Source: Streptomyces longispororuber
Lineage (GTDB): Bacteria > Actinomycetota > Actinomycetes > Streptomycetales > Streptomycetaceae
Reading direction: 5' to 3'
Length of the DNA: 38,298 bases
Assembly (NCBI RefSeq): GCF_014656095.1
Contig: NZ_BNBT01000075.1
Coordinates: 1-38,298, forward strand
Both the position numbers and the translations under genes were made by a program. Within the stretch, counting starts at the first letter, position 1, and every line of letters begins with the position of its first letter. Under the pieces are notes generated by a model. The model was not told where the DNA came from and did not search any database. It saw nothing but the letters and a program-made list of their open reading frames with translations. Of this stretch, positions 8,402 to 15,695 are shown piece by piece.

Positions 8402-10702
8402 ATGTCGCGGGACAGTTCCGCTCCGGCGCCCGGCGACCCGGGAGCACGGCCGGGGCGGGCTGTGCGGCCGCCGCGGCGAGGGTCCCGGTTCGGGGCCCTG
8501 GTCGACGGCGGCCGGATGCTGCAGGGCGGCGTGCAGGGCAGCCCCTTCCTGCGGCTCTTCACGCGCTGGGTACGGCGCCCACTGCTGCCCGTCATGCGGC
8601 TGTGGCGGCGCAACATCCAGCTCCGGGTCGTCGTCACGACGCTGCTGATGTCGCTCGGCGTGGTGCTGCTGCTCGGCTTCGTCGTCATGAGCTCGGTCAG
8701 CAACGGCCTGCTCAAGGCGAAGGTCAACGCCTCGCAGAGCCAGGCCGACGGCGGCTTCCGCGTCGCCCAGGAGAAGGCCAACTCCGCGCGCCAGGTCTCC
8801 CCCCAGGGCGACGGCACGGACGGCCCCACCGCGCAGAACGCCGCCGTGTGGATGTCGGAGCTGGCCGAACAGCTCGCCAGCGGTGGGCAGAACGCGTTCT
8901 ACGTCGTGACGCTCAGCGCCAACACGGGCGACGTCGGCAGCGTCCGCGGACCCCGGGCCTCCGGCGGTGTGGACCCGATCCAGAGCGTGCCCGAAGAGGT
9001 GCGCGAGAAGGTCGGCGAGGGCACGCTGGCCTACCAGAGCAACACGCGTATCAAGTTCATCGACCACCGCGCGTCGCAGGCCGGCCTGGTCATCGGCAAG
9101 CAGCTCAGCGACCTCAACGGCGACTCGTACCAGCTCTACTACCTCTTCCCGCTCACGCAGGAGGAGGAGTCGATGAGCCTGGTGCGCGGCACGCTCGCGA
9201 CGGCGGGGCTGTTCGTGGTGGTGCTCCTCGGGGCCATCGCCTGGCTGGTCGTGCGGCAGGTCGTCACGCCCGTGCGGATGGCGGCCGGGATCGCCGAGCG
9301 GCTGTCCGCCGGGCGCCTTCAGGAGCGGATGAAGGTCACCGGTGAGGACGACATCGCGCGCCTCGGCGAGGCCTTCAACAAGATGGCGCAGAACCTCCAG
9401 CTCAAGATCCAGCAGTTGGAGGAGCTGTCGCGGATGCAGCGGCGGTTCGTGTCGGACGTGTCGCACGAGCTGCGTACGCCGCTGACGACCGTACGGATGG
9501 CGGCCGACGTCATCCACGAGGCGCGCGAGGACTTCGACCCGGTGACGGCGCGCTCCGCGGAGCTGCTCGCCGACCAGCTCGACCGCTTCGAGTCGCTGCT
9601 CAGCGACCTCCTGGAGATCAGCCGCTTCGACGCGGGCGCGGCCGCCCTGGAGGCCGAGCCGATAGACCTGCGCGAGGTCGTCCGCCGGGTCGTGGGCGGC
9701 GCCGAGCCGCTCGCCGAGCGCAAGGGGACCCGCGTACGGGTCGTCGGAGACCAGCAGCCGGTCGTCGCGGAGGCCGACGCGCGGCGCGTCGAGCGGGTGC
9801 TCCGGAACCTCGTCGTCAACGCCGTGGAGCACGGCGAGGGCAAGGACGTCGTGGTCAAGCTCGCGGCGGCGGGCGGCGCGGTCGCCGTCGCCGTGCGGGA
9901 CTACGGGGTGGGGCTGAAGCCCGGCGAGGCCACGCGCGTGTTCAGCCGCTTCTGGCGGGCCGACCCGGCACGCGCGCGTACCACCGGCGGTACGGGCCTC
10001 GGCCTGTCCATCGCCCTGGAGGACGCGCGACTGCACGGCGGCTGGCTGCAGGCCTGGGGCGAGCCGGGCGGCGGCTCGCAGTTCCGCCTGACACTGCCGC
10101 GCACCGCCGACGAGGTGCTGCGGGGTTCCCCGATACCGCTCGAACCGGACGACTCGCGGCGCCACCGCGGCCTGGACGCGGCGGGCCTGCCGCGCGGGGG
10201 CGGCGGCAAGCGGGCCACCGTGCCTCACCAGCCCCCGGAGCGGGTGCCTCCGCCCGTACCGGCGAAGGCGCCGATCGCGCCGCGCCACGCGCACGTGGCG
10301 ACCGTGGACGTGGACCCGGCGGCACTTCCGGGCAACGGCGCACGCGTGGTGCCCCGCCAGTCCGCGGTGCCCGGCGACGAACACATGGGAAGTACGGACG
10401 CACACACGGGAAGTGCGGACGAACACACGGGAAGTACGAACGGGAGCCCGACGCGTCCGGCGCCGACGCCGGGCCGGGGCGCGCCGCACAGTGAGGGTGC
10501 GCAGCACGCGGACGGCGTACGGCAGGACGCGCGGGGCGCGGACGGCGTACGCCACAGGGAAGGCGCCGTGCGGCACAGCGAAGACGCCGTGCGGGATGGC
10601 CAAGGCGCCGTGCGGCGTGAGGATCTGGACGACGAGCCGGGAGCGGGCAGTGGCGACGGGCCGGGCGCCGGTGCGGAAGAGGGGGCCTCGCGTGGGCGCT
10701 GA
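8402..10702 (+). CDS. mtrB: sensor histidine kinase MtrB with repeat-expanded C-terminal tail
   Basis: 766 aa membrane kinase for MtrA. TM1 lies at ~76-97 and TM2 at ~263-285, enclosing an extracytoplasmic sensor region. HAMP follows at ~286-335. HisKA has phospho-acceptor His355 (SDVSHELRTPLTTVR). HATPase_c has the N-box Asn469 (NLVVNAVEHG) and the G boxes DYGVGL and GGTGLGLSIA. The kinase core ends near residue 570; the remaining ~195 residues are charged, low-complexity and include two blocks of 21-nt repeats (codons 660-680 and 718-738). The family is usually below ~700 aa in Streptomyces, so the tail is expanded. The ATG overlaps nothing but lies one base from the mtrA stop. Confidence 0.96.
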   Translation: MSRDSSAPAPGDPGARPGRAVRPPRRGSRFGALVDGGRMLQGGVQGSPFLRLFTRWVRRPLLPVMRLWRRNIQLRVVVTTLLMSLGVVLLLGFVVMSSVSNGLLKAKVNASQSQADGGFRVAQEKANSARQVSPQGDGTDGPTAQNAAVWMSELAEQLASGGQNAFYVVTLSANTGDVGSVRGPRASGGVDPIQSVPEEVREKVGEGTLAYQSNTRIKFIDHRASQAGLVIGKQLSDLNGDSYQLYYLFPLTQEEESMSLVRGTLATAGLFVVVLLGAIAWLVVRQVVTPVRMAAGIAERLSAGRLQERMKVTGEDDIARLGEAFNKMAQNLQLKIQQLEELSRMQRRFVSDVSHELRTPLTTVRMAADVIHEAREDFDPVTARSAELLADQLDRFESLLSDLLEISRFDAGAAALEAEPIDLREVVRRVVGGAEPLAERKGTRVRVVGDQQPVVAEADARRVERVLRNLVVNAVEHGEGKDVVVKLAAAGGAVAVAVRDYGVGLKPGEATRVFSRFWRADPARARTTGGTGLGLSIALEDARLHGGWLQAWGEPGGGSQFRLTLPRTADEVLRGSPIPLEPDDSRRHRGLDAAGLPRGGGGKRATVPHQPPERVPPPVPAKAPIAPRHAHVATVDVDPAALPGNGARVVPRQSAVPGDEHMGSTDAHTGSADEHTGSTNGSPTRPAPTPGRGAPHSEGAQHADGVRQDARGADGVRHREGAVRHSEDAVRDGQGAVRREDLDDEPGAGSGDGPGAGAEEGASRGR
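10379..10441 (+). repeat. 21-nt tandem repeat, 3 units, in mtrB tail (block 1)
   Basis: Three units (10379-10399, 10400-10420, 10421-10441) encode EHMGSTD, AHTGSAD and EHTGSTN, with about 85-90 % identity between units. They are locally A-richer than the surrounding gene, which fits copy amplification of an unusual seed. Confidence 0.9.
10553..10615 (+). repeat. 21-nt tandem repeat, 3 units, in mtrB tail (block 2)
   Basis: Units 10553-10573, 10574-10594 and 10595-10615 encode HREGAVR, HSEDAVR and DGQGAVR. Related GADGVR segments just upstream (10508-10552) look like older diverged units. This is a second, independent heptad family in the same protein tail. Confidence 0.85.
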
Positions 10703-12536
10703 ACGGATCGGGCGCGGGCGCCCGCTGCGGGCCTGCCTGGTGCTCGCCACGTGCGGGACGCTGCTCGCGGGCTGCGCCTCCATGCCCGACGAGGGGAACC
10801 TGAAGAAGGTCGACGCCTCGCAGCGGCCGGACTCGCAGTCCCAGGTGCGCGTGTACGCGATGCCGCCGGCCGAGAACGCCCGGGCCGTGGACATCGTCCA
10901 GGGCTTCCTGGAGGCGCTGACCAGCGACGACCCGGACTTCGCGATCGCCCGCAAGTACCTCACCAAGGAAGCGTCCGCCACCTGGGAACCGGAGCACTCC
11001 ACCACGGTGCTCGCGGACGGCCCGAACACGGTCGCGGACAACCTGGGCAACGACAGCGGGGGCGGCCGGACGTACTCGCTGACCGGGCGCCAGGTCGCGA
11101 CGGTCAACAAGCAGCACGCGTACGTGCCCGACGAGCGGGCGTACGCGGAGACCGTGCACCTCTCGCAGCAGAACGGGCCCAACGGCCGGGTGTGGCGCAT
11201 CGACCGGCTGCCCAAGGGGGTCGTGCTCGGCGAGTCGGACTTCGAGCGCAACTACGAGGCGGTCAACAAGTACTACTTCGCCGCCCCCGGGGCGGGCGGC
11301 CGCGACAGCGGGCCAAAGGCGCTCGTCGCGGACCCCATCTACGTACGCCAGCGCATCGATCCGCTGACGGAGACCGTGAAGTCGCTCATCGACGGGCCCA
11401 CGCACTGGCTGGGACCGGTGGTCACCTCGCGGTTCAACTCCAGCACGGCACTGGCCCCGGACGCCGGGTCGTTGACTCCGGACGACAAGAACAAGCTGGT
11501 CGTGCCGCTGGCCGAGCGGGTGGGCCAGGTCGACCGGCAGCGGTGCACCGAGATGGCGGCGCAACTGCTGTTCACCCTCCAGGACCTGGCGTCCTCCGGG
11601 GTGGAACAGGTGGAGCTCCAGCGGGAGAGCGGCTCGCAGCTCTGCGTGCTCGGCAAGGACCAGGCCGAGACGGTCGCGTCGCCCCGCAGCGCGAACCGCC
11701 CGTCGTACCAGTACTACGTCGACGAGAAGCGGCGGCTGGTACGGATGCCGGGCAACGCCGGGAGCAACGCCAAGCCCGAGCCGGTGTCCGGGCCGTTCGG
11801 CCATCCCGAGCAGGAGCTGCGGTCGGTGGCGGTGTCGCGCAACGAGGTGCGCGCGGCCGGGGTGTCGCACGACGGGCGCAGGCTGTACACGGCGTCCCTG
11901 GTCGGCGGCACGCTCGGCGGCCCCGGGGTGCGCTCACGGGCCAAGACGCCGGACCAGGGCCTGTCCACGCCCAGTTGGGACGGCCGGGGCGACCTGTGGG
12001 TGGCCGACCGCGATCCAGGGGACCGGCGGCTGCTCTGGCTCGGGCAGGGCAAGGGCGAGCCGGTCCGGGTACGGGTGTCGGGCCTGGACGGCCACATCGA
12101 GGCGATCCGGGTGTCGGCCGACGGCGTGCGCATCGCGCTCCTGGTGAAGAAGGGCGGCAAGACGTCGCTGCGCATCGGCCGCGTCGAGCGCACGGTGGGC
12201 AAGGACGAGCGGCCGGAGATCTCCGTCGTCGAGCCGCGCGAGGCGGCCCCGCAGATGGAGGAGGTCACCGCCATGTCCTGGGCGGGGCCCAGCCGCCTCG
12301 TGGTGGTGGGGCGTGAGTCCGGGGGCGTGCAGCAGATGCGGTACGTGCAGTGCGACGGTTCGGCACGCGCCGGGGCGACGCTGCCCGGTCTGACCGGCGT
12401 GAAGGAGATCGCCGCGTCCGAGGACGAGACGCAGCCGCTGCTCGCGCACTCGGACGACGGCATCGTGCGGCTGCCGTCGGGAGGCCAGTGGCAGACGGTC
12501 GGCAAGGACGGGACGGGGCCGGTCTACCCCGGGTGA
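10692..12536 (+). CDS. lpqB: lipoprotein LpqB
   Basis: 614 aa. A GTG start at 10692 overlaps the last codons of mtrB. The signal peptide ends in the lipobox LLAGC with Cys28, so the mature protein is a membrane-anchored lipoprotein outside the cell. A conserved N-terminal region (MPPAENARAVDIVQGFLEAL) is followed by a GerMN (sporulation/spore germination) domain around 200-330 (TETVKSLIDGPTHWLGP). The C-terminal half resembles a beta-propeller. LpqB interacts with the MtrB sensor domain in mycobacteria and modulates its signalling; in Streptomyces it forms the same mtrA-mtrB-lpqB operon. Size and motifs are ordinary. Confidence 0.95.
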   Translation: MGAERIGRGRPLRACLVLATCGTLLAGCASMPDEGNLKKVDASQRPDSQSQVRVYAMPPAENARAVDIVQGFLEALTSDDPDFAIARKYLTKEASATWEPEHSTTVLADGPNTVADNLGNDSGGGRTYSLTGRQVATVNKQHAYVPDERAYAETVHLSQQNGPNGRVWRIDRLPKGVVLGESDFERNYEAVNKYYFAAPGAGGRDSGPKALVADPIYVRQRIDPLTETVKSLIDGPTHWLGPVVTSRFNSSTALAPDAGSLTPDDKNKLVVPLAERVGQVDRQRCTEMAAQLLFTLQDLASSGVEQVELQRESGSQLCVLGKDQAETVASPRSANRPSYQYYVDEKRRLVRMPGNAGSNAKPEPVSGPFGHPEQELRSVAVSRNEVRAAGVSHDGRRLYTASLVGGTLGGPGVRSRAKTPDQGLSTPSWDGRGDLWVADRDPGDRRLLWLGQGKGEPVRVRVSGLDGHIEAIRVSADGVRIALLVKKGGKTSLRIGRVERTVGKDERPEISVVEPREAAPQMEEVTAMSWAGPSRLVVVGRESGGVQQMRYVQCDGSARAGATLPGLTGVKEIAASEDETQPLLAHSDDGIVRLPSGGQWQTVGKDGTGPVYPG

Positions 12537-12686
12537 CGGTGGCCCGCGGCGGGGCGCGGGGAGCGGGGGCGTGCCGTGCGCGGGGGCGGGGCTGGAGCTG
12601 GCCGCTGGGCTGGGCTGGGCTCGATTGGGCTCGGGCGGGCCCGGCCGAGTGGGCGGTGCGGATCTCCGTCGGGTTCGGGTCTCGTT

Positions 12687-12761
12687 GGGCTGTGGGCTGT
12701 GGGCTGTGGGCTGTGGGCTGTGGGCTGTGGGCTGTGGGCTGTGGGCTGTGGGCTGTGGGCT
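12687..12761 (+). repeat. heptanucleotide microsatellite (GGGCTGT)10
   Basis: Ten perfect, uninterrupted copies of GGGCTGT (12687-12756) plus a partial eleventh. The repeat is between genes, so copy number is not held to multiples of three. Perfect identity across 70 bp implies recent or continuing slippage. Its seven-base unit is one third of the 21-nt unit seen inside neighbouring genes. Confidence 0.95.
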
Positions 12762-12897
12762 TCGGGCGTGCGGCGGGTCGCGGGCGTGCGGCGGGTCTGC
12801 CGACGCTTCCCTGGCGGTGCGGGGTCGCAGGTCGCGCGCTCACGCTCTCGCCTGGTCTTCGACCGTGTCTGCCCTGCTCAAGTGGGGTGCGGGCGAG

Positions 12898-12920
12898 TTA
12901 TCCACAGGGCGTTGTCCACA
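12898..12920 (+). promoter_or_regulatory. two DnaA boxes upstream of comF
   Basis: TTATCCACA (12898-12906) matches the enterobacterial DnaA box consensus. TTGTCCACA (12912-12920) matches the preferred Streptomyces box. Both have the same orientation and are 14 bp apart, 41-63 bp before the comF ATG. Two perfect boxes this close are unlikely by chance; they may regulate comF or titrate DnaA. Nothing else suggests an origin here. Confidence 0.65.
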
Positions 12921-12960
12921 GGGGTGGCAGCGACGTGCGGGCGTTGGCACAGTGGTGGTC

Positions 12961-14388
12961 ATGCGGGGGTGGTGGCAGGACCTCACGGATCTGGTGCTGC
13001 CGACGGAGTGCGGAGGTTGCGCGAGGCCTCGGGTGGCGCTGTGCGCCCGGTGCCGGTCCGCTCTGTGCGGGGCCGCGCCGCGCAGGGTGCGGCCGACGCC
13101 CGAGCCACGAGGGCTGCCGGTCGTGCACGCGGCGGCGGCGTACGAGGACACGGTGCGGGCGGTCCTGCTCGCACACAAGGAGAGGGGGGCACTGGCGCTC
13201 GTCGGACCGCTCGGCGAGGCGCTGGCAGGGGCTGTACGGGCGTCGGTGACGGGCGGGACCACCGACGCGGCCGAGGGAGCCGACGGAGCCGCGGGCGGGC
13301 CCCAGGGGGCCGTCGGCGGCCTGGGAGGGGCCTTGTACGGGCCACCTGGGACGGGGGACGGGTCACATGGCACGACAGTCGGGGTGCGGGGCGAGGCGCG
13401 CGGACCGCGGGGTGAGCTGTACCTGTACGCATCGCGGGGCGAGAGGTACAGCCCGGCGGGCGGGCTGCCCGGGCTGCCCGGGTTGCCTGGGCCGCCAGGG
13501 ACGCCCGGGCTGCGGGGCAAGGTGTACGGCCCACGAGACAGGGCCCCCGGCCCGCCGGCCACGCGATACGGGACCCATGGCGCCCCGGGCGGACCGTGTG
13601 GCGCCCCTGGCGGGCCCCATAGCGCCCCAGGCGGGCCGTATAGCGCCTCGGGCGGGCCGTCCAGCGCCTCGGGCGGGCGTGGCGCGCCGGACGGCCGACG
13701 AGGAAAGGCGTACGGACCACAGAGCGGCGCTGTGGACGGTCCGGCGAGGCCACCAGGCGCCGTGGACAGGGCAGCAGATTCCAGAAGAGCGGCGCACGGC
13801 TCCGTAGGCCCGGGCCTCGTCCTGCTGGTGCCGGTGCCGTCCGCGGGGCGGGCAGTGCGGGCCCGGGGGCACGACCCGGTGCGGCGGATCGCGTACGCCG
13901 CCGCGGGCGAGCTGCGGCGCCACGGGATACGGGCGCGGGTGCTCACCGCGCTGCGGCAGCGACGCGCGGTCGCCGACCAGGCGGGCCTCAACTCCCGCGA
14001 ACGGCAGGCGAACCTGGCGGGTGCGCTGGAGCTCGCCGCGGGCGCGGGGCGGCTGCTGCGGGACGCGGAGCACGTCGTGGTCGTCGACGACGTCATGACG
14101 ACCGGTGCCTCACTCGCCGAGGCGGCCCGGGCACTGAGGAGCGTAGACGGCGCATATGGGGAAGGAGATGATCGAGTGTCCCGCACAGGGAGCCGGGCGG
14201 GGAACGGAGGCCGGGCACGGTTCGAGGCGCAGAACCAGATAGGGAACCAGCCAAACCGCGGCACGCAGAACGACGCCGTGGGCGTGACCGCGAATGCGCG
14301 GCTGACCGGTGCAAAGGCGTGCGGAAAGACGGTGAGCGCGGCGGTCGTCGCCGCTTCGCCGGAATCCTTCGAAATAAACCGGAACTGA
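12961..14388 (+). CDS. comF: ComF-family phosphoribosyltransferase with collagen-like insertion
   Basis: 475 aa, about twice the usual ~230-260. The N-terminus carries the zinc-binding CGGC-x10-CARC knuckle (~19-35). The C-terminal phosphoribosyltransferase half shows the ComF motif DQAGLNSRERQANLAGA and the PRPP loop VVVVDDVMTTGAS. Between these conserved halves (~residues 98-280) lies a Gly/Pro/Ala-rich insertion with a short collagen-like G-x-y run (GLPGLPGLPGPPGTPG) and five heptads at residues 207-241. A ~70-residue polar tail follows the PRT domain. ComF proteins are linked to DNA uptake in transformable bacteria; in Streptomyces the role is unknown. GTG codons at 12952 and 12955 are alternative starts; no Shine-Dalgarno is visible. 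Confidence 0.88.
   Translation: MRGWWQDLTDLVLPTECGGCARPRVALCARCRSALCGAAPRRVRPTPEPRGLPVVHAAAAYEDTVRAVLLAHKERGALALVGPLGEALAGAVRASVTGGTTDAAEGADGAAGGPQGAVGGLGGALYGPPGTGDGSHGTTVGVRGEARGPRGELYLYASRGERYSPAGGLPGLPGLPGPPGTPGLRGKVYGPRDRAPGPPATRYGTHGAPGGPCGAPGGPHSAPGGPYSASGGPSSASGGRGAPDGRRGKAYGPQSGAVDGPARPPGAVDRAADSRRAAHGSVGPGLVLLVPVPSAGRAVRARGHDPVRRIAYAAAGELRRHGIRARVLTALRQRRAVADQAGLNSRERQANLAGALELAAGAGRLLRDAEHVVVVDDVMTTGASLAEAARALRSVDGAYGEGDDRVSRTGSRAGNGGRARFEAQNQIGNQPNRGTQNDAVGVTANARLTGAKACGKTVSAAVVAASPESFEINRN
13579..13683 (+). repeat. 21-nt tandem repeat, 5 units, in comF
   Basis: Units start at 13579, 13600, 13621, 13642 and 13663. They encode GAPGGPC, GAPGGPH, SAPGGPY, SASGGPS and SASGGRG. The last position of the heptad is the most variable. 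The block sits in the linker between the zinc knuckle and the phosphoribosyltransferase domain, preceded by a 9-nt-period GLP tract (~13457-13520). Confidence 0.9.
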
Positions 14389-14458
14389 CTGAGAACTTGC
14401 GACGTTGCAGGTAGTGAGAGGGATAAAGCATCCGAATGGAGGTACGTGCGGGTAGAGG

Positions 14459-14488
14459 GTGACGACATCCGTCCGGGCGAGATATGTT
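14459..14488 (+). promoter_or_regulatory. candidate hpf promoter
   Basis: GTGACG (14459-14464) and TATGTT (14483-14488) match the Streptomyces housekeeping pattern (TTGACn / TAnnnT) with an 18-base spacer. Transcription would begin near 14495, so the 10-bp repeat array would be transcribed into a ~300-base leader. Confidence 0.35.
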
Positions 14489-14530
14489 CGGTTGTGAGGA
14501 GTGGCGGACAACGCCCCTCGCACAACGGAA

Positions 14531-14640
14531 TGCCGGTCCACGCCGGTCCGGACCGGTCCGCGTCGGTCGACGTCGGTGCGCATCGAACCGCGTCGGTCGT
14601 CGTTGGTCCGTACCGGTCCGTTCGGGGCCCGTGCCGGTTG
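14531..14640 (+). repeat. 10-bp helical-period repeat array upstream of hpf
   Basis: Nine good units of 10 bp (14531-14620) with consensus CGTCGGTCCG; the GGTC core falls at the same place in nearly every unit, and two degenerate units follow. Around 14543-14556 the sequence is a perfect 14-bp palindrome (CCGGTCCGGACCGG). Because the period is close to one DNA turn, all cores face the same side of the helix. Whether this is a binding array or a drifting minisatellite cannot be told from sequence. Confidence 0.8.
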
Positions 14641-14801
14641 GGGTTTTCCGCAATCACCCGGGCCGGTGGGGTGGAGATCTCGTCCACGGGGGAGGAGGAG
14701 GTGGAAGTCACCGAGTCCGAGGCTCCGGGAATTCCTGGGGCCTGGTGCAAGAGGGAGAAGCTCCGCCGAAGTCGCGGAGCGATCCGGGAACGGAGTTCTG
14801 C

Positions 14802-15497
14802 GTGGACATCGTCGTCAAGGGCCGCAAGACCGAGGTGCCCGAGCGGTTCCGCAAGCACGTGGCCGAGAAGCTGAAGCTGGACAAGATCCAGAAGCTCGAC
14901 GGCAAGGTGATCAGCCTCGACGTCGAGGTGTCCAAGGAAACCAACCCGCGTCAGGCCGACCGTTCCGACCGTGTGGAGATCACCGTCCGTACGCGCGGAC
15001 CCGTGATCCGGGCGGAGGCCTCGGCGTCGGACCCGTACGCGGCGCTCGACCTGGCCACCGCCAAGCTGGAGGCGCGGCTGCGCAAGCAGCACGACAAGCG
15101 GCACAACCGGCGCGGCGCGGGCCGGCTCTCCGCCGCCGAGGTCGCCAACAGCGTGCCGGACGCGGCGCATCTCAACGGGGACGGCAGCCTGGTCGCCGGT
15201 GGCGAGGAGCCCGAAGGCGTACCGACCAAGAAGATCGGCTCGCTGGAGATCCAGGGCGAAGGCCCCCTCGTGGTCCGCGAGAAGACGCACGTGGCGGCCC
15301 CCATGTCGCTCGACCAGGCGCTCTACGAGATGGAGCTGGTCGGCCACGACTTCTATCTGTTCGTCGACTCCGAGACCAAGGAGCCCAGCGTCGTCTACCG
15401 GCGCCACGCCTACGACTACGGCGTCATCCACCTCAACACGGACCCCATGGTCACCCAGGTGCAGTCGGCCGGCGGAGGCGGCAGCATCGGCGGCTGA
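14802..15497 (+). CDS. hpf: long-form ribosome hibernation promoting factor
   Basis: 231 aa, the length of long-form HPF. The N-terminal S30AE domain (~1-100; VDIVVKGRKTEVPERFRKHV start, HDKRHNRR end) binds the decoding centre of the 30S subunit. A variable linker leads to the C-terminal dimerisation domain (~165-225; MSLDQALYEMELVGHDFYLF, then VVYRRHAYDYGVIHLN) that joins two ribosomes into inactive 100S particles in stationary phase or stress. The GTG at 14802 is chosen for its GGAG site six bases upstream and the conserved VDIVVKGRKTEV start. The reading frame is open further upstream, but that part crosses the repeat array and is not protein-like. Confidence 0.95.
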   Translation: MDIVVKGRKTEVPERFRKHVAEKLKLDKIQKLDGKVISLDVEVSKETNPRQADRSDRVEITVRTRGPVIRAEASASDPYAALDLATAKLEARLRKQHDKRHNRRGAGRLSAAEVANSVPDAAHLNGDGSLVAGGEEPEGVPTKKIGSLEIQGEGPLVVREKTHVAAPMSLDQALYEMELVGHDFYLFVDSETKEPSVVYRRHAYDYGVIHLNTDPMVTQVQSAGGGGSIGG

Positions 15498-15524
15498 CCG
15501 CCCTGGCGGAGCACGGAGGACGGT

Positions 15525-15559
15525 GTGCCCCTGGAGCGCGTGTTCGCTCCCAGGGGCAC
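15525..15559 (+). terminator. hpf terminator hairpin
   Basis: Arms 15525-15538 and 15545-15559 pair over 14 bp with one bulged base and a six-base loop, 28 bases after the hpf stop. There is no T tract, which is common in high-GC actinobacteria. Confidence 0.6.
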
Positions 15560-15695
15560 CCCTGTGCGACCACTGGGTGCACGACCCGGGCGCCGGGCGT
15601 GGAATCATGGGCGCGACGGCCCAACCCGGTTGACTCTGCCTAGGGTTGGAGCAGCCAAGGCAAGCCACTGGCCCTGGCCTTCAGGGGGAGGAACG

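Larger units (their letters stand above)
12537..12960. other. noncoding region between lpqB and comF
   Basis: 424 bases without a convincing gene. It holds a 7-bp microsatellite (12687-12761), an 18-bp direct repeat (12763-12780 and 12781-12798, 17/18 identical) and two DnaA boxes (12898-12920). No clear terminator for the mtr operon was found. Confidence 0.6.
14389..14801. other. noncoding region upstream of hpf
   Basis: 413 bases between comF and hpf. It contains a candidate promoter (14459-14488), a 10-bp-periodic array (14531-14640), and a leader with a 7-bp hairpin (14760-14766 pairing 14774-14780) just ahead of the hpf ribosome site GGAG at 14792-14795. No independent gene is supported. 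Confidence 0.6.

Noticed and set aside
8294..11251. Minus-strand open frame of 985 codons over mtrB-lpqB
   Set aside because: Antisense to two certain genes, no motifs, His/Arg/Val-biased composition typical of shadows.
12898..12920. Replication origin at the two DnaA boxes
   Set aside because: Only two boxes, no cluster, no dnaA/dnaN or parAB nearby; the Streptomyces origin has many boxes next to dnaA.
12571..12960. Open frame through the (GGGCTGT)n microsatellite joined to comF
   Set aside because: The heptamer repeat gives a meaningless periodic peptide (LWAVGCG-like), and the comF family start lies at 12961.
13579..13683. CRISPR array
   Set aside because: Units are contiguous 21-mers without spacers, in frame within comF, and no cas genes are present.
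14484..14801. Upstream in-frame extension of hpf from an ATG at 14484
   Set aside because: It would translate the 10-bp repeat array in shifting frames, and the conserved protein start with its own GGAG site is at 14802.
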